Below, in pieces: positions 11,401-22,689 of a stretch of DNA of 31,251 bases. The DNA is from Nephromyces sp. MM_2019 (taxonomy: Eukaryota; Apicomplexa; Aconoidasida; Nephromycida). The notes beneath the pieces are model-generated. The model was not told the origin of the DNA and did no database searches. It worked only from the letters and a program-made list of their open reading frames with translations. The stretch is from positions 1 to 31,251 of the forward strand of contig JADHZB010000120.1 in assembly GCA_015657535.1 (NCBI GenBank), read 5' to 3'. Each line of letters opens with the position of its first letter. Position 1 is the first letter of the stretch. Position numbers and translations under genes: made by a program.

Positions 11401-14400
11401 AGACGATAGTAACAGTGAAGAAAACGCTGAAGAGAAGCGTTCAGAGCTTGAAAGCAAGTTTGAACGTCTTTATCCACGCATAGTTTCACGAGATCAAAAG
11501 CTGTTTTCCCTAGAGAACGACAGATGGCCAGAGTTTCATAATGGAGTAGCGGCTGCTCTAATGGTAGCTCCTTACGCTGGAGGGCCTTCTCCTAACTTGT
11601 GGAGGAGGGAGAACGCTGCAGCGAGAAAAGAGAATCAATTTTGTATGCTTAATGCTATAGAAACTGACGAAAATCCGATGAAATCTACGATTCTGAAGCA
11701 GAAACGTCGCATTGTCGAGCTGCTGAGAAGATATGGTGCTAAGGAGAGGGGAGTTCTCTTGGAAAGTACGATTAACGAGGATTTTTCAGTGACTTCAAGC
11801 GATGAAAGGGGCACACACAAGCCGGTATTATCTGCTGATTATTTCATTGAGGGAAGTTTCGCTTCTACTCACGTAAAAACAGACGACAGAAGCACCGATA
11901 AAGACAGTTTGTATGGCATAAAGAGAGCTGATTTGCTAGCTGCTGCGCTCAACAGGCAACCAAGTGTGAAGAATCGAAGAAGGAGAAGAAAAAGCCAACC
12001 TCATTCTATGGGCTACATGCAGCACATTCGAGATTACAACAAAAACCCCCTCTGGCACACACGTCGTCCAGCTTCCTTGATACCTCCTGATGCGTTGATG
12101 ATGAAGCAGCTGCTGGATCGCCATAGAGAGACATATAACGTGAACGAGTTTGGGGGTATACTGCTTGGTCTAGGGCTGAACAATCATCTTCAAGCAATCA
12201 GCAAGAAAGTGTGTTTCACTCTTTTTCGTAATAATATCGAAGAGACGTTACAGACTGGGATTCTGTTGGGCCTAGCATGTTCTTCTATAGGAAGCAAGTC
12301 AAGCGAGTTGAAGAGAACTAGCTTATTGCATCTTCCTTATACATTACCCTCCAATTACAAGGAGATGCAGATCAAATCTTCAATTCAATGCTCTGCTGTG
12401 CTAAGCCTGGGACTCATCTGTGCAGGAACTGGCGATCAGCTCATCTGCAGAACTCTCATTGAGATCCTCAGTAAGCCTCACGTAGTGGTGTTGCTAGACA
12501 AGCAAAAGATTGAAAGAGAGAGCTTTACACTGTGTGCGGGTTGGTCTCTAGGCATGATTTTGCTAGGTAGAGTTGGAGGCTCATTGTGTGTTGAAGACGA
12601 GACTAGGAGGGGGCAGTCTTCGAGGTCGTGGCGATATGAGGAGCTTTTAGATGAAGAGCAGGGAGGGAGGGAGGGTGTGTGTGAAGGGGGAGGTTCTCTT
12701 TTGGGTGAAAGGGGGGTTTCTTGGCTAGGAGGTAGAGTGGGTAGAGGCTTAGAAGCTGCTTACGCGACACACAAACAAAGGGTTTTCTCAGAAGATACAT
12801 CCACGGGAAGAGCAGAGCAGATATGGCGGAATCATGAAGCTGCGATTCCGTCGAAAAGTGGGAAAATTCAGAGGAATTCTGTGAAGAAATGGAAAGTATC
12901 TACTGGAGATAAAGTACTATGCGATTCTTTGTTTAATCTAGCTGATGGAAGGTGTGTGTTGCTTGAAGGAGATGTTGTTCCTAGAGTTTCAACGAGTAGC
13001 ATTTACTATGGCGATGGCAATGTCTTGGAAGTTACTATGGCTGCATGCTTAGCCTTAGGGATAGCCTTTATGCATACTGATGATGCTGCAGCTGCTAGAA
13101 GGATAAAGCTTCCGCGGGCATTTAATGAGATATCTGAGTTTTCCCCAACTCTTATTGCTATCAAGGTACTTGATGCTGGTGTGTGTGTGCATTTGTGGGG
13201 GTGTTGGTGTGTGGATGTGTGGGAGTGTGGGTGTGTGGGTGTGTGGGTCTCTGTGTGTGATTTTCTGTGTGTGAGTTTCTGTGTAGGCGCGTGGGTCTCT
13301 GTTGTCTGTGTTGGAGTGTTTGGGTGTTTAGGTGTGTGTGCGTGTTTGCTTGTACACGTTTACGTGTGTGTGTGCATACCATAATAGCCCCTCCCATCTC
13401 TCCCTATAACGGTCTTCGCACTGTGTGCGTCATTTTTTCAACGCTCAATACCCCATTGCAAAACTTACAGCCACCCTGCGATTCCTGAAACGAACTCTAT
13501 CTTTTCCCTCATTAAAGGAGGATTCTTCCGCACCTCCTTCCTCCTTCTTCTCAGCTTATCACTGCCTCCTCGGCTCTTCTGCTATACGCTACAGCCCCCT
13601 AACTTACGAGCTGATTCTTCAGATGATGCTGGTTTTCTCACGTTCTCCCTCTTCCTGTGTGCGCTGTACTTTTTTCTCCACTCTTCATCTTCCTCGTACT
13701 ACTAGTTACAAAACTTCCCAATTTTTTGCAGGTTCTAGCCCGTAACTTGATACTGTGGAGTGGGATAAAGGCAACACACACCTACATAGTATCGCAGCTG
13801 CCGGTATTTCTTAGGGTTTTTCCTTTTGATATGGATGGTATGAGCCCCTTCTCCTTCTACAATAGCAAAGACTTTGAGGAAAACATTGACTTTGATGCCT
13901 CAATTAACGCTCCTCGTCCGCTTCCTTATCTCTATCTACTCGACCATAAAACCGGCCACTTCTTACAGAAGCGAAGAAGGTTTCCTTCACAGCCTCCTTT
14001 CGACGATTATGAGTGCTTCAAAGAGCCTCGATACAATGGGAACATCGGTGAAAAACCTCATTTTTCTCAGTTCTTTGGTAGTAAATCATCAAAAAACGCT
14101 CATTTCACGGCTCAAAGCGAAGCTTTTCCCCTCAATTTCCATAATGTCTTAAAGCGTGGTCCTCTTTCCTATCTACCACCCCATGCCTACTCCTCATATG
14201 TGTGCGAAGAAGAGAAAAACCCCCAAAAGAAATCTTCAGGCGATCCTGTCTCGGTTGATGCTTCAGGGTGGTGGTCAGGCCAAGTTTCCTGCAATGTAGC
14301 CCTCGCGCAAAGGCTTAGGGCTTATGCTATTGGAGGGGTTTTGTGGGCTATAGGGCTAAAGTATGCAGGAACAGGAGATCTTCAAGCTAAGCAGCTGCTT

Positions 14401-17400
14401 ATCGAGTATCTCGATTACTTCCGTACTATTCGTTTAGATACTATAAAAGAGAATGGCTGCTCAGAATGGCCCACTTGCATACCCTTTACCATTGCTCGTT
14501 TGAAGAAACGGGATGGCATCGATGCCAGCTCTGCACAAGCGATGATTACTATATGTGTGCAGGCCCTAGCGTGTGTGATGGCTGGAACTGGCGATCTATG
14601 TGTGTTAAAGTACATTACCAGTGATCAGGAAGAGTTTCTTTACGATTTTTCTTATGATGTTCCCTTCTTATTGAGAAATGTGATTGCTGATAGGAAAAAG
14701 AAGCGCTTCTTGAAGTCAATGTATGCGATTGATGGGAGGGGTGAAGGTAGGGAGGGGGGTATCCGAGGAGTTAATTCTTCACATAGGTGGGGTGGGGATG
14801 AAGCTCTCCCTGCTTCACACAGGAGGGCTGAAGGGCAAAGGCAGCACATAAAGAGTTGGGGGGGAGATTCAGCGATGATACACGGCTTGGAAAAAGATGC
14901 TTTTCCGTCAATCTCTACAAGACTTGCTGAAGATCGCTTTCCTCGTGAAGATGAGGGTGTGTGTGCAGAATATTTGAAGGATCTTGCTTCTCCCGTAGCC
15001 AAAAGCGCGGGAAAAGGGATGAAGGGAAGGAGTACTTTGTTCAACTTGGCTTTGCTTGCTGATCACGCTGATCTTCATAGCTCCGAGAGTCTCTTAGGAG
15101 CTAATTCAGCTCAGTCTCGTAATGCTTATAGAAGCAAAACTTCACTGCTTTATCCTCATCTGCCTACCGATGAGAGCTTGGACTTTGAAGGGTGTGCGAA
15201 CACAGCTACTAGCGTAGATAGGCTTCCTGAAATGAGCCAAAACAAGGCAGTAACACACATGAAATCGTTTGATCGTACTCGCAGCACTGTCTTGTCTCCT
15301 ATTCATGATGCTATAGAAGATTCAAAACAGAGAAGCACAACACACACTGAGGAGATGCATCAGAGAATATTTTCTCTTACTCGCGAAGAGCTTCCTAGTG
15401 GCAGGCTAAACGCTTCGCTGCACAACACACCGCGAAATTTGCTGCCTCAACGAGACTTCCACCCAGAAAAGCCCCCTTTTCCTGCTTCTTCTAATGCAGG
15501 CCTTGCTCTAACCATTGATAAACTTAGAGATCTGATTGCTGTGGAAATGCTTCCTCTACACTTTGTTTCCTACGGTGAAAAGCTCATGAGAAATCTTGCG
15601 GTTGGAATACTCTGTTTAGGAGGAGGAAGATGTAGCCTGAAGAGGGATAAGCTTAGTATAGCATCGCTTATGATATCACTATACCCGTTTAACCTACCTT
15701 CCGACGCTCAGGATCAAAAGTATCATCTTCAAGCTGCTCGTCATCTCTATATGATAGCAGTGGAGAAGAGATGCTTGCAGGCTATAGAGGCTGTCAGCGG
15801 CAAGTCTGTGAGGCTCCCTGTTGAAGTTGACTACGTTGAAGATACAACTAGTGATGAAGATGGTGAGTGTGTTAAGGAGAGGTGTTGCTACAGAGAAAAC
15901 TATGAAGAAGCTGCTTTTTTGCAGGCGGAATCGAACTCGGAGGAGCTCGGTTTGGGCTTGGCAGAGAAGCGTGTGCTTGGAGCTGCAAATTTGACTGGAA
16001 AAGATGGGAGTATGGAGAGAAGCGTGTGTGCGGGTTACGGAGGGGTTTTTGATGTTGGAGGAGGCTCTTATGCTGTTGAAGATGAACACTCTCGAGATCT
16101 TCATCACGCTAGCCTTAAAGCTACCGGAGGAGGCTTTTTTGATCTTGAAGATTCCCGCCTTCGAGATCTTAATCATTTACCAAACAGAGGAGCTATGCGT
16201 CAGCTTACTCACCCACTTGAGTCTCTTGCCGATACCTCACACAAACGGGAACAGACGCTTCACCAGGCTCTGAGCTCCGTAACCGGGAGCATATCATCTA
16301 TGAATTTAGGCTCAGCACAGCCGGTGTATCCGTATGATTCAGTTAATCACCCTCATTCCTTCAGTTTCGGCGGCCCTTCGCTACAGAAAAGGAAAAATTC
16401 TCACTCGCACACACGCGCAAAGTCTTATCCTTCAACAAATTTCCACACACATCCTGAGCCAGCACTACAAAATCCCTGCTACACGACTAATAAGCAGTGT
16501 TTCAACGATCAAAGCTGCTCTAATGAAGGCAGGAATGGTATCAAACAAAGCAGCGATGCTAGCTGTAGTGAAGATGAGATTTCTGAGGAAAGTTTCTCTG
16601 AAGATTCTTCTGCTGTTGACTCTATTCCTCCTTTCTCTTTTCAGCAGGAATGGAGTAATCTCACTATTGATAGTCTGGAGGGGAAGCTACGAAAGAAACT
16701 GGAGCAAGTCAAGACGAAGAAGCTTGTCTTGCCTGCTTTGCTGCCTGAAGCTCATAGAATAGTAGAGCTAAGGGTTAAGGGTGCAAGGTATTGGCCTATA
16801 AAGCTGAAGCATGAAGTTCTTGAGCCTGCAGATTCGCTCAACAAGCATAGAAATCGCAGATTCTTTCACTTTACTGCTTTAGAAGGAAAGCAAAGGATTT
16901 CATCTGATAGATTTTCTGGGGGAGGCTACGGTTGTATTGATATGCTAGACACAGTGTTGCACACGGGCATAATCGTGGTGAAAAGGAAGCTCTTCTGTCT
17001 GCCATACTCGCATCATGATCTCAAATCGCCAGGGAAGCTACCCTTTTATATAGTGAAGAACTCGTCTTCAAAGCCTCTTACTAAAGATATGCAGCGAGAG
17101 CATTCCCCTCAACTTATAGAGGCTGCCAAGAGCCTAGTATTGCGGCACAGTGCAAGAAACCATGCTTTTCGGTCTTCAATGGAGGTGCCTGCTGCTGTGT
17201 GTGCGTTATCGTCATCCAATTTAAGGGGGTTTAGCTCTGGTAGCCCAAGAGCTGAGCGTGGAATAGGTCATACTGGTACTGGCCATGCTACTGACTATGG
17301 TAATACTGGTTATGCTACTACTGACTATACTAATAAGCCCCCTACTACGACTTGTTTACACACACAGCACAAAAATGAACTCTCACCCTACTATTCTGCA

Positions 17401-20271
17401 AAATTACTACCTTTCCCACCCACTGACCCACATACAAACCACATTGAAAGCAGCCTCTCGAGGCTTAGAAGTTACTCTCCACCCCCTGCTAGTCTGCATG
17501 CTCTCTCCAGCTACCAACAGCTTCAGCTTCCCACCTTCTTACCTCCTTCAGATGATGAGAATCTGCGGATTGAGGGCTGTATAAACCCTCTTTTTCCTGC
17601 TTCTTCTAGAAACGCAGATATCCACGCTAGTCAGCGAGTTGCTGATATGAATTTGTTAAGCCAAGAGGAGGTAGATTCTGAGAGTAGTATGATATGGATG
17701 CTTCCAAAGCATCGCATGCCTTCTCCTGAGAAACTAGCAGATTTTCTAGGTGTGCTAGCATCACGGGCTCACGTGGATAATTTTGATGGTGTGGATCACA
17801 GTGCTATAATGGGAAAACTCTTCTTATCTCATCTTCCAATGGGTATTAAAGGACCAGGAGGATTGCTAGCAAGCCTCACTAGCAGCCAGCAACATACATC
17901 TCTAGGCGTAAGTGAAGAAGCAATGACTCTAATTTCTGCACTGCACACTTTGCTACCAAATTCTTCTCCCGATGAGGGAGTAGCTGCAGGGTTTTCTCGT
18001 GTGTGTAAAGAAAAGGCGTCTTCTGTTGAGCATATGCAGCATGAAAGGCTCGAAAACATGAGTGAGGAAGTTTCACTACAGCTCATGGGGGGGGGGTGGT
18101 CTGGGGGGGAAGTAAATTTGTGTAAAAGGGCGAGTGGGAATGATCTTTTAGGGGATTTTTTTGGGAATATACGCAGTGTGAAGGAGAAGAAGTCGTTTTA
18201 TAATGAGAAAAGGGGCTTGAAAGGCTTGAGAGAGAATTCGGTGGTGCATTCCACCTCTCTTCGGCGGCTAGAAGCTGGTAGTCAGGAATTTGGGCTGAGC
18301 GAAGACGGCTTGCTTCGTAGCTCTCTGAAGGGTGTATCTTATGGTGAAGATGGTGTGAAAGTGTGTGTGGAAAAGTTTGCAGGTTACCAAGGGTACCTAG
18401 CGAGCAGTTCAAAGCACTACGAGCCATTGCTGAAGAAGATGACGAGCAATCGCTACACACAACTAGTTGATAAGCTGAGGATCATTCAGGAATGTCTTCT
18501 TGCTGGTAAAATCACGCATTTCCCCCTCATCAGCCTATTATACGAATCGCTTGCTAGCTCAGTCAGTAGAAGAGGATTTCTGGTGGGTTACTTGAACACT
18601 GAAGTTACTTCTTCCTCCTCTTCTTTGGAGCATTCTGCCATTCAAAAAGCTTCACTTCGCTCATTTACATTGCCTTTTTTCCCAGAATCCTCTTGTCTCC
18701 AGTCTTCACATGAGGTGCTATCCAATACGGGTTCAAGAGAGAGGAAAAAATGTGGGAAAATGCTGCAACCTGAGGATTCTGCACACACAGCTACGACTGG
18801 AGGGTGTGTTTTGGCTAGAAAACCAGAAAAAGGGGCCAAAAAACGAGGGAAAACATCTTCGAAATCTGCGAAAACCTTGAGAAACATCTTCAAACCGATT
18901 AAGGAAGCTGAAGAAGCTTCAGGCATGAAGAAACAGCAGGGATTTCAGCTTTCTTCTACTCTTTTTCATGAAGAAAATCTAAATGAGAAGAGCGTAGAAA
19001 GCAGTGAAAGCTTCGCAATTGATGACGAGAATGCGAAGATTTCCCTTGGATTCGGAGAATGCTCGCAGAGCAGCTCCTACGCAGGTGTTCAACCAAAAAA
19101 AAACAGAGAGTCGCACACACAAGGTATAACCAGCATACCGAGCAGCTCGGGTATGAAAAACACAAAATCGGGAGACTCAGGTATGACCAGCACACCAAGC
19201 AACTCAGCTATGAAAAACACTCCTCCAATCAGCTCCCAAACACGAGATTCACAATACACAGCCCAGCATGCCTTGAAGATGATCCCAATCTATTCGAAAG
19301 CCTCATTCCCTTCCTCTTTCATTACCTCCTCCATTACACTCATCTCCCAGATGAAGCTTCTTGCCTCTATGTCACCCCTCTTTTCGCACGCACATGATAT
19401 CCCACCCGTACAAGAAGGTGCAGATAACTTCAGATTCCTTGGCAATGATTTGCTGAAAACTCCACTCATCAATCCTCAGCATTTCTTTATATTTCTTGCT
19501 CATCTAAAGACGTACTTTGAAGATGAAACAGTGATGAAGAGGTTGAGAAGTTGGTTGCTTCACTATCTCATTCACGGATCTTTCGCTCTTACTGAGCATC
19601 AGCAGCAGATTAGGGATTCTATGCTAAGCAGTCAGCAGGCTGGAGAGATCTTCTTGGCACTATATAATGAGTTTCCCACACACACACGTTGGAAGAAGTT
19701 GGTTGCTCGTTTAAGGGTGGGATTTGATATCCCAGATCCTCGTGTGTATGAGGAGCGGATAACGGAGGGAAAGCGAGCTTTGTATGATAGGGTGGAAGGC
19801 AAGATCGAAGGTGTTGCTGGAAAACGTGTGTGTGTGAGCTCCTCATTGAGTGAATTTGGAGACTTTGCTAATGAATGTGGTGTTTTTCCCGGCAAGAGTG
19901 TACGTAAAGGGTCTTCCTTGACGTCTGTAGGAGTAAGAGAAGGAGGTGAGGATGTCTGGTTGAAGATAAAGGGGCAGTGTACGGCCTGGGAAGAAGAGCA
20001 TCATCAGCGAAGCAACGAAGGTGAAGATGATGAAGAGGATGTTCTCCGACGGAGTTGCACACTCATTGAAGATGAGAATACTAAGCGTTGTTATGTTGAA
20101 GATCGATGGGTAAAGGATGCGGATGATGCTGTGAGGGAGGAGGCTGAAAGTTACAGTCTTCTTATGATGAATGGGGGTAATGAGATGCTATCAAGGCTAT
20201 TGAAGGAGATCTTACTTGTGTGCTGGGAAGTCAATACCAAGAGCACACACAGATATAGAAGCATAAGCTGA
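2457..20271 (+). CDS. APC1: APC1, anaphase-promoting complex scaffold subunit (giant form)
   Basis: APC1 is the largest scaffold subunit of the APC/C, the E3 ubiquitin ligase that drives mitotic exit. Model: exons 2457-3084, 4518 to about 5998, 6590-13165 and 13732-20271, about 5,070 residues. A TAA sits in frame just upstream of the ATG. Residue numbers follow the model. N-terminal propeller: NNTVIWRSADN and LKIWPLDNGIIVQSF in exon 1; VLPFALTYDTHREL and VVLHCNNVLSLYSGCLKI in exon 2. Middle: LHLLFEDITLRKSSLDD (about 1175), LSLGVALPTKSDIYQ (1824), CVGRGAFTAF (2263), WPEFHNGVAAAL (2349). Proteasome/cyclosome repeats: GGILLGLGLNNHL (2557), CAGWSLGMILLGR (2680), CLALGIAFMHTDD (2851), AIGLKYAGTGD (3098), CVMAGTGDL (3171), GILCLGGGRCSL (3517). 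C-terminal: YHLQAARHLYMIAVE (3559), KGARYW (about 3910), LRSWLLHYLIHGSFAL (4833). The order matches the family. Length is about 2.6 times human, through serine-rich and acidic insertions. Exact splice borders, mainly the intron 2 donor, are inferred. Confidence 0.9.
3085..4517 (+). other. APC1 intron 1
   Basis: The donor is GATG/GTAAGC at 3085 and the acceptor ATCAAG ends at 4517 after a pyrimidine-rich stretch. It is a phase 1 intron; the joined codon is GAC and the frame stays open into the 4541 reading frame. A second acceptor (AAAAG ending at 4532) is also in phase, 15 bp downstream. The intron carries TG-rich DNA at about 3100-3370. A reading frame at 3731-4039 inside it does not resemble APC1. 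Further small exons inside this 1.4 kb cannot be excluded. Confidence 0.65.
3100..3370. repeat. TG-rich microsatellite region in APC1 intron 1
   Basis: Interrupted TGTGTG runs mixed with GATACA-like pieces (GTGTGATACAC, CGTGATACGAATA) form an irregular tandem region. Long open frames on the opposite strand here are microsatellite translations (His/Thr-rich) and are not genes. Confidence 0.7.
5999..6589 (+). other. APC1 intron 2
   Basis: The acceptor is clear: TTCTTTTCTCTATAG ending at 6589, and the next exon reads ERLWTEQKRD into YRCSIELTPSSW, which corresponds to the family segment after the N-terminal propeller. The donor is uncertain. GT sites at 5963 (GTTAGC), 5969 (GTAGTG) and 5999 (GTTTTA) are all phase 0 and all keep the frame. 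Because the frame at 6623 opens with TTG and has no ATG, the large reading frame there cannot be an independent gene start. Confidence 0.65.
13166..13731 (+). other. APC1 intron 3
   Basis: The donor follows codons for IAIK (AAG/GTACTT at 13166). The acceptor is TTTTTTGCAG ending at 13731, followed by codons for VLARNLILW. The intron is phase 0. The join restores a conserved APC1 segment (family form: leucine-rich, ending in ARxLILWD) that is split between the two giant reading frames. Read through, the upstream frame gives only cysteine/valine-rich microsatellite translation until a stop at 13382. The intron is strongly TG-rich at about 13180-13375. Confidence 0.92.
13180..13375. repeat. TG-rich microsatellite region in APC1 intron 3
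   Basis: Repeated GTGTGTGG and TCTGTGTGT units fill the first part of the intron. They produce the spurious cysteine/valine tail of the upstream reading frame. Confidence 0.75.
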
Positions 20272-20307
20272 AGGGAAGGAGAAGATGGAAGAAAACTGCG
20301 ACGATGA

Positions 20308-21992
20308 AGAGCTAAAGAAGCTGAGAGATTGGGAGGAGGTGGTGGTGGCGGTGGTGTAGGAGGAAGAGGTAGAGGGGGAGTAGTAGAATCACTAGTTGCA
20401 TCACTTGTTGAATCACTAGTAGTAGCGATAGCAAGCTGCTTGCGTATACCTAATGAATTGCTAGATGAAGTATGAAATCCTCAAATTGATAAAAGAGATT
20501 GTGGAGTTTTTTAGTGCTTCATTATCCCTGGGTTTGAAAGAATCGCGCACACCGTAGCCCAGTGACCATCCAAACTAGAATCCGCATACACATACTGCTT
20601 AAACTAAACATTAGCTATACCCTTTGCAGGGAATTAACTAGATAAAACGCTATCTTTCATTTGAATTTTACTGTGAAGCGACAGTACATTCTAAACCTAG
20701 TGAATTGGATGATGCTTGAGCTGGCTGATAAGATTGTGTGTGTTTAGTTTGGAGAGGATATAGTGTGTGGATATGGTGTAGTTGTGTGCGTAGAAGTGAT
20801 TGCCACAATGTGTGTGAAAGCGATTGCCACAATGTGTGTGAAAGCGATGCTATACTGTGTGGATATGGCGCAGTTGTGTGTGTGAAAGTGATTGCCACAA
20901 TGTGTTCGCAAAGCTGATGGAAAGATGTGCCTGGTGCAGCTCGAGTTGTGTGTGGAATGCGTGGTATGCAGTAAAGTTGCATTCTCAATGGCTTAGGCTT
21001 TGTCAGCAGTAAGGCATAACGTCTTGCTCTCCAAACTGATCGCGCATCAGAGAGCTGGAATTCTACATCATCGTGTGTGTGTGTGTGTGTGTGAGCATGA
21101 AGATGCTTTACTTGGCTGGTTTGAGGTTATATTCGCTCAGTACATGACTTCTCTGATGACAAGGAGGCAAAGCCTCCTGTTAACAAGATGAGCTCCCAGT
21201 TATCTGTGTGCGGATAGTATGTTTAAAGGTGCAGAGCCTGCCATTCGCTTCTTCCCAGGGGAGCCTTCGAATTTGGCAATGCGTGTGAATCCTGAGCTTA
21301 TGGTGCAAATATGCGAAATCTTCGGCTTTATTTCTGGGGGTTGCCTCTTCAATGGTATGTGTGTGTGTGGGGTGCATCTATAAGGTAGAGAATGTGTTCA
21401 ATAGTATGGGTGTACGTCGATTTTATGAGTATGCAAACAAGTTAAAGACATAATCTACGTGTGTGTGCGTACAAAAAACTGAGGCACTTATATGATAATT
21501 CACGCTATTAGTGCATAGTTTAAGGCTAGACGATGGTGAGGTATAGTGAGAACAAGTAAGCAGCTTATTAAGGCCATGCATGAAAGCTGCTATACTATGC
21601 TGCAGAAACACGAGAGTACACACACACACACACACACGTACGGAGACAGAGCTACATAGAAGGAGTAGAAACACACATGCACAGAGGCAGACCTTCATAT
21701 AAAAAATACCGGCACACACACAGATATAAAGGCAGACACAGGCTACAGGAACACAGAAATATAGAAGCATATAAAGAATTTCAGCATGTACACAAGCAGA
21801 AGCAATCAAGTATGTGTGTGCAAATCCTCCCAATGCCAATTCAGTATAGGAAAATCAGCATCTTTAACTCAAAGAAATCTCAATCAGGCGAGCAACAAAG
21901 CAGTAAATTCATACGACGAAGATGATGTGTATGTGTGTGCGTGTGCACCTCTGGATTGCTACGATACTAAAAACTCTAAAAGAAGGCGTTAG
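20308..21992 (+). CDS. Unidentified plus-strand exons; separate gene or APC1 extension
   Basis: I do not recognise the product. Exon-like pieces that join in phase: about 20308-20469 (glycine-rich, then VVESLVASLVESLVVAIASC and IPNELLDE; donor GTATGA); 20685-20735 (YILNLVNWMMLELADKI, acceptor GACAG, donor GTGTGT); 20997-21178 (ALSAVRHNVLLSKLIAHQ, a coded TG repeat giving VCVCVC, then LLGWFEVIFAQYMTSL); 21200-21354 (FFPGEPSNLAMRVNPEL and VQICEIFGFISGGCLFN, donor GTATGT); and 21811-21992 (ends KNSKRRR, TAG). The third and fourth pieces share one frame with a single TGA at 21189-21191 between them. No start codon is assigned. The first piece lies 37 bp after the APC1 stop. A GTGCTG donor near 20220 could splice into it in phase, so these may be C-terminal exons of APC1. 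Confidence 0.4.
21073..21094. repeat. (GT)n microsatellite
   Basis: Eleven GT units run uninterrupted inside an open frame of the unidentified plus-strand gene. The run is either translated (Val-Cys) or part of a 30-nt removable segment; either keeps the frame. Confidence 0.8.
21616..21637. repeat. (AC)n microsatellite
   Basis: A run of about ten AC units is flanked by further CACACA-rich sequence to about 21730. Confidence 0.8.
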
Positions 21993-22260
21993 GCTGGATA
22001 AACTAGGAAGCAGGCAGAAAACGCTGTGATATACCATATCGGGAGGGGGTATCCCAGGAAAACACACACACAAGGCTCAGCACACACTTAAAGACCAATA
22101 AAAAATGGTCAGAACACAGACACACACACATATCTAAAATCTACAAGCATGGCTAGAAACCAGAGCAAAGAAAAGGAAGCAATCAAAGCCAAAATTATAC
22201 AAAAAAAAATCATTTTAAGCAGAATGCTTCAAAGGATTCTGCTGAGACACACACAAGGCA

Positions 22261-22320
22261 CACACAGGGTACACACAAGACACACAGGGTACACACAAGA
22301 CACACAGGGTACACACAAGA
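22261..22320. repeat. 20-bp minisatellite, three perfect copies
   Basis: The unit CACACAGGGTACACACAAGA is repeated three times without a mismatch. Degenerate partial copies lie on both sides, from about 22245 to 22360. Confidence 0.9.
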
Positions 22321-22433
22321 CACACACAGGGCACACATCATGCACACCCAAGGCACACTAAAAATCAAAAAATTCGGTTTTTGAGCTCAGAAACTCATTT
22401 ATTATCAAAATTATATCAGCCAGAGAGGAGATT

Positions 22434-22461
22434 CACACACACACACACACACACACACACC
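22434..22461. repeat. (CA)14 microsatellite
   Basis: Fourteen uninterrupted CA units are followed at once by CTGTGTGT, so the end of the run can pair with itself. Confidence 0.9.
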
Positions 22462-22689
22462 TGTGTGTTATAACAAATTGGCATATCCTGTGAGCTTTCT
22501 TCCTACGAAACAGCAAATCTCTAGCTTTTTGCCTTTAAAATTGAAGATAATCTACTGCGACTTCAAGCTTATGCAGTAGAGCACACTCATTCACTCGCTT
22601 AAGCCTTACTGCTTTCTCCTTCTCGTCACTCCATAAACTGGAAATCCTTCCGTCATTAATCCGCCTGCGTTCTATCCGTTCACACACAC

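Noticed and set aside
6623..13384. A stand-alone gene of 2253 codons
   Set aside because: The frame opens with TTG, lacks an ATG, follows a good TATAG acceptor at 6589, and begins and ends in the middle of APC1; its last 70 codons are intronic TG repeat.
13657..20271. A second stand-alone gene of 2204 codons
   Set aside because: Its first 25 codons are the pyrimidine-rich end of an intron, and the APC1 match begins directly after the AG at 13731.
20997..21354. TGA as a sense codon in this organism
   Set aside because: The APC1 exons contain no TGA over more than 4,300 codons, and TGA ends both APC1 and CBP3 where the families end, so TGA is a stop.
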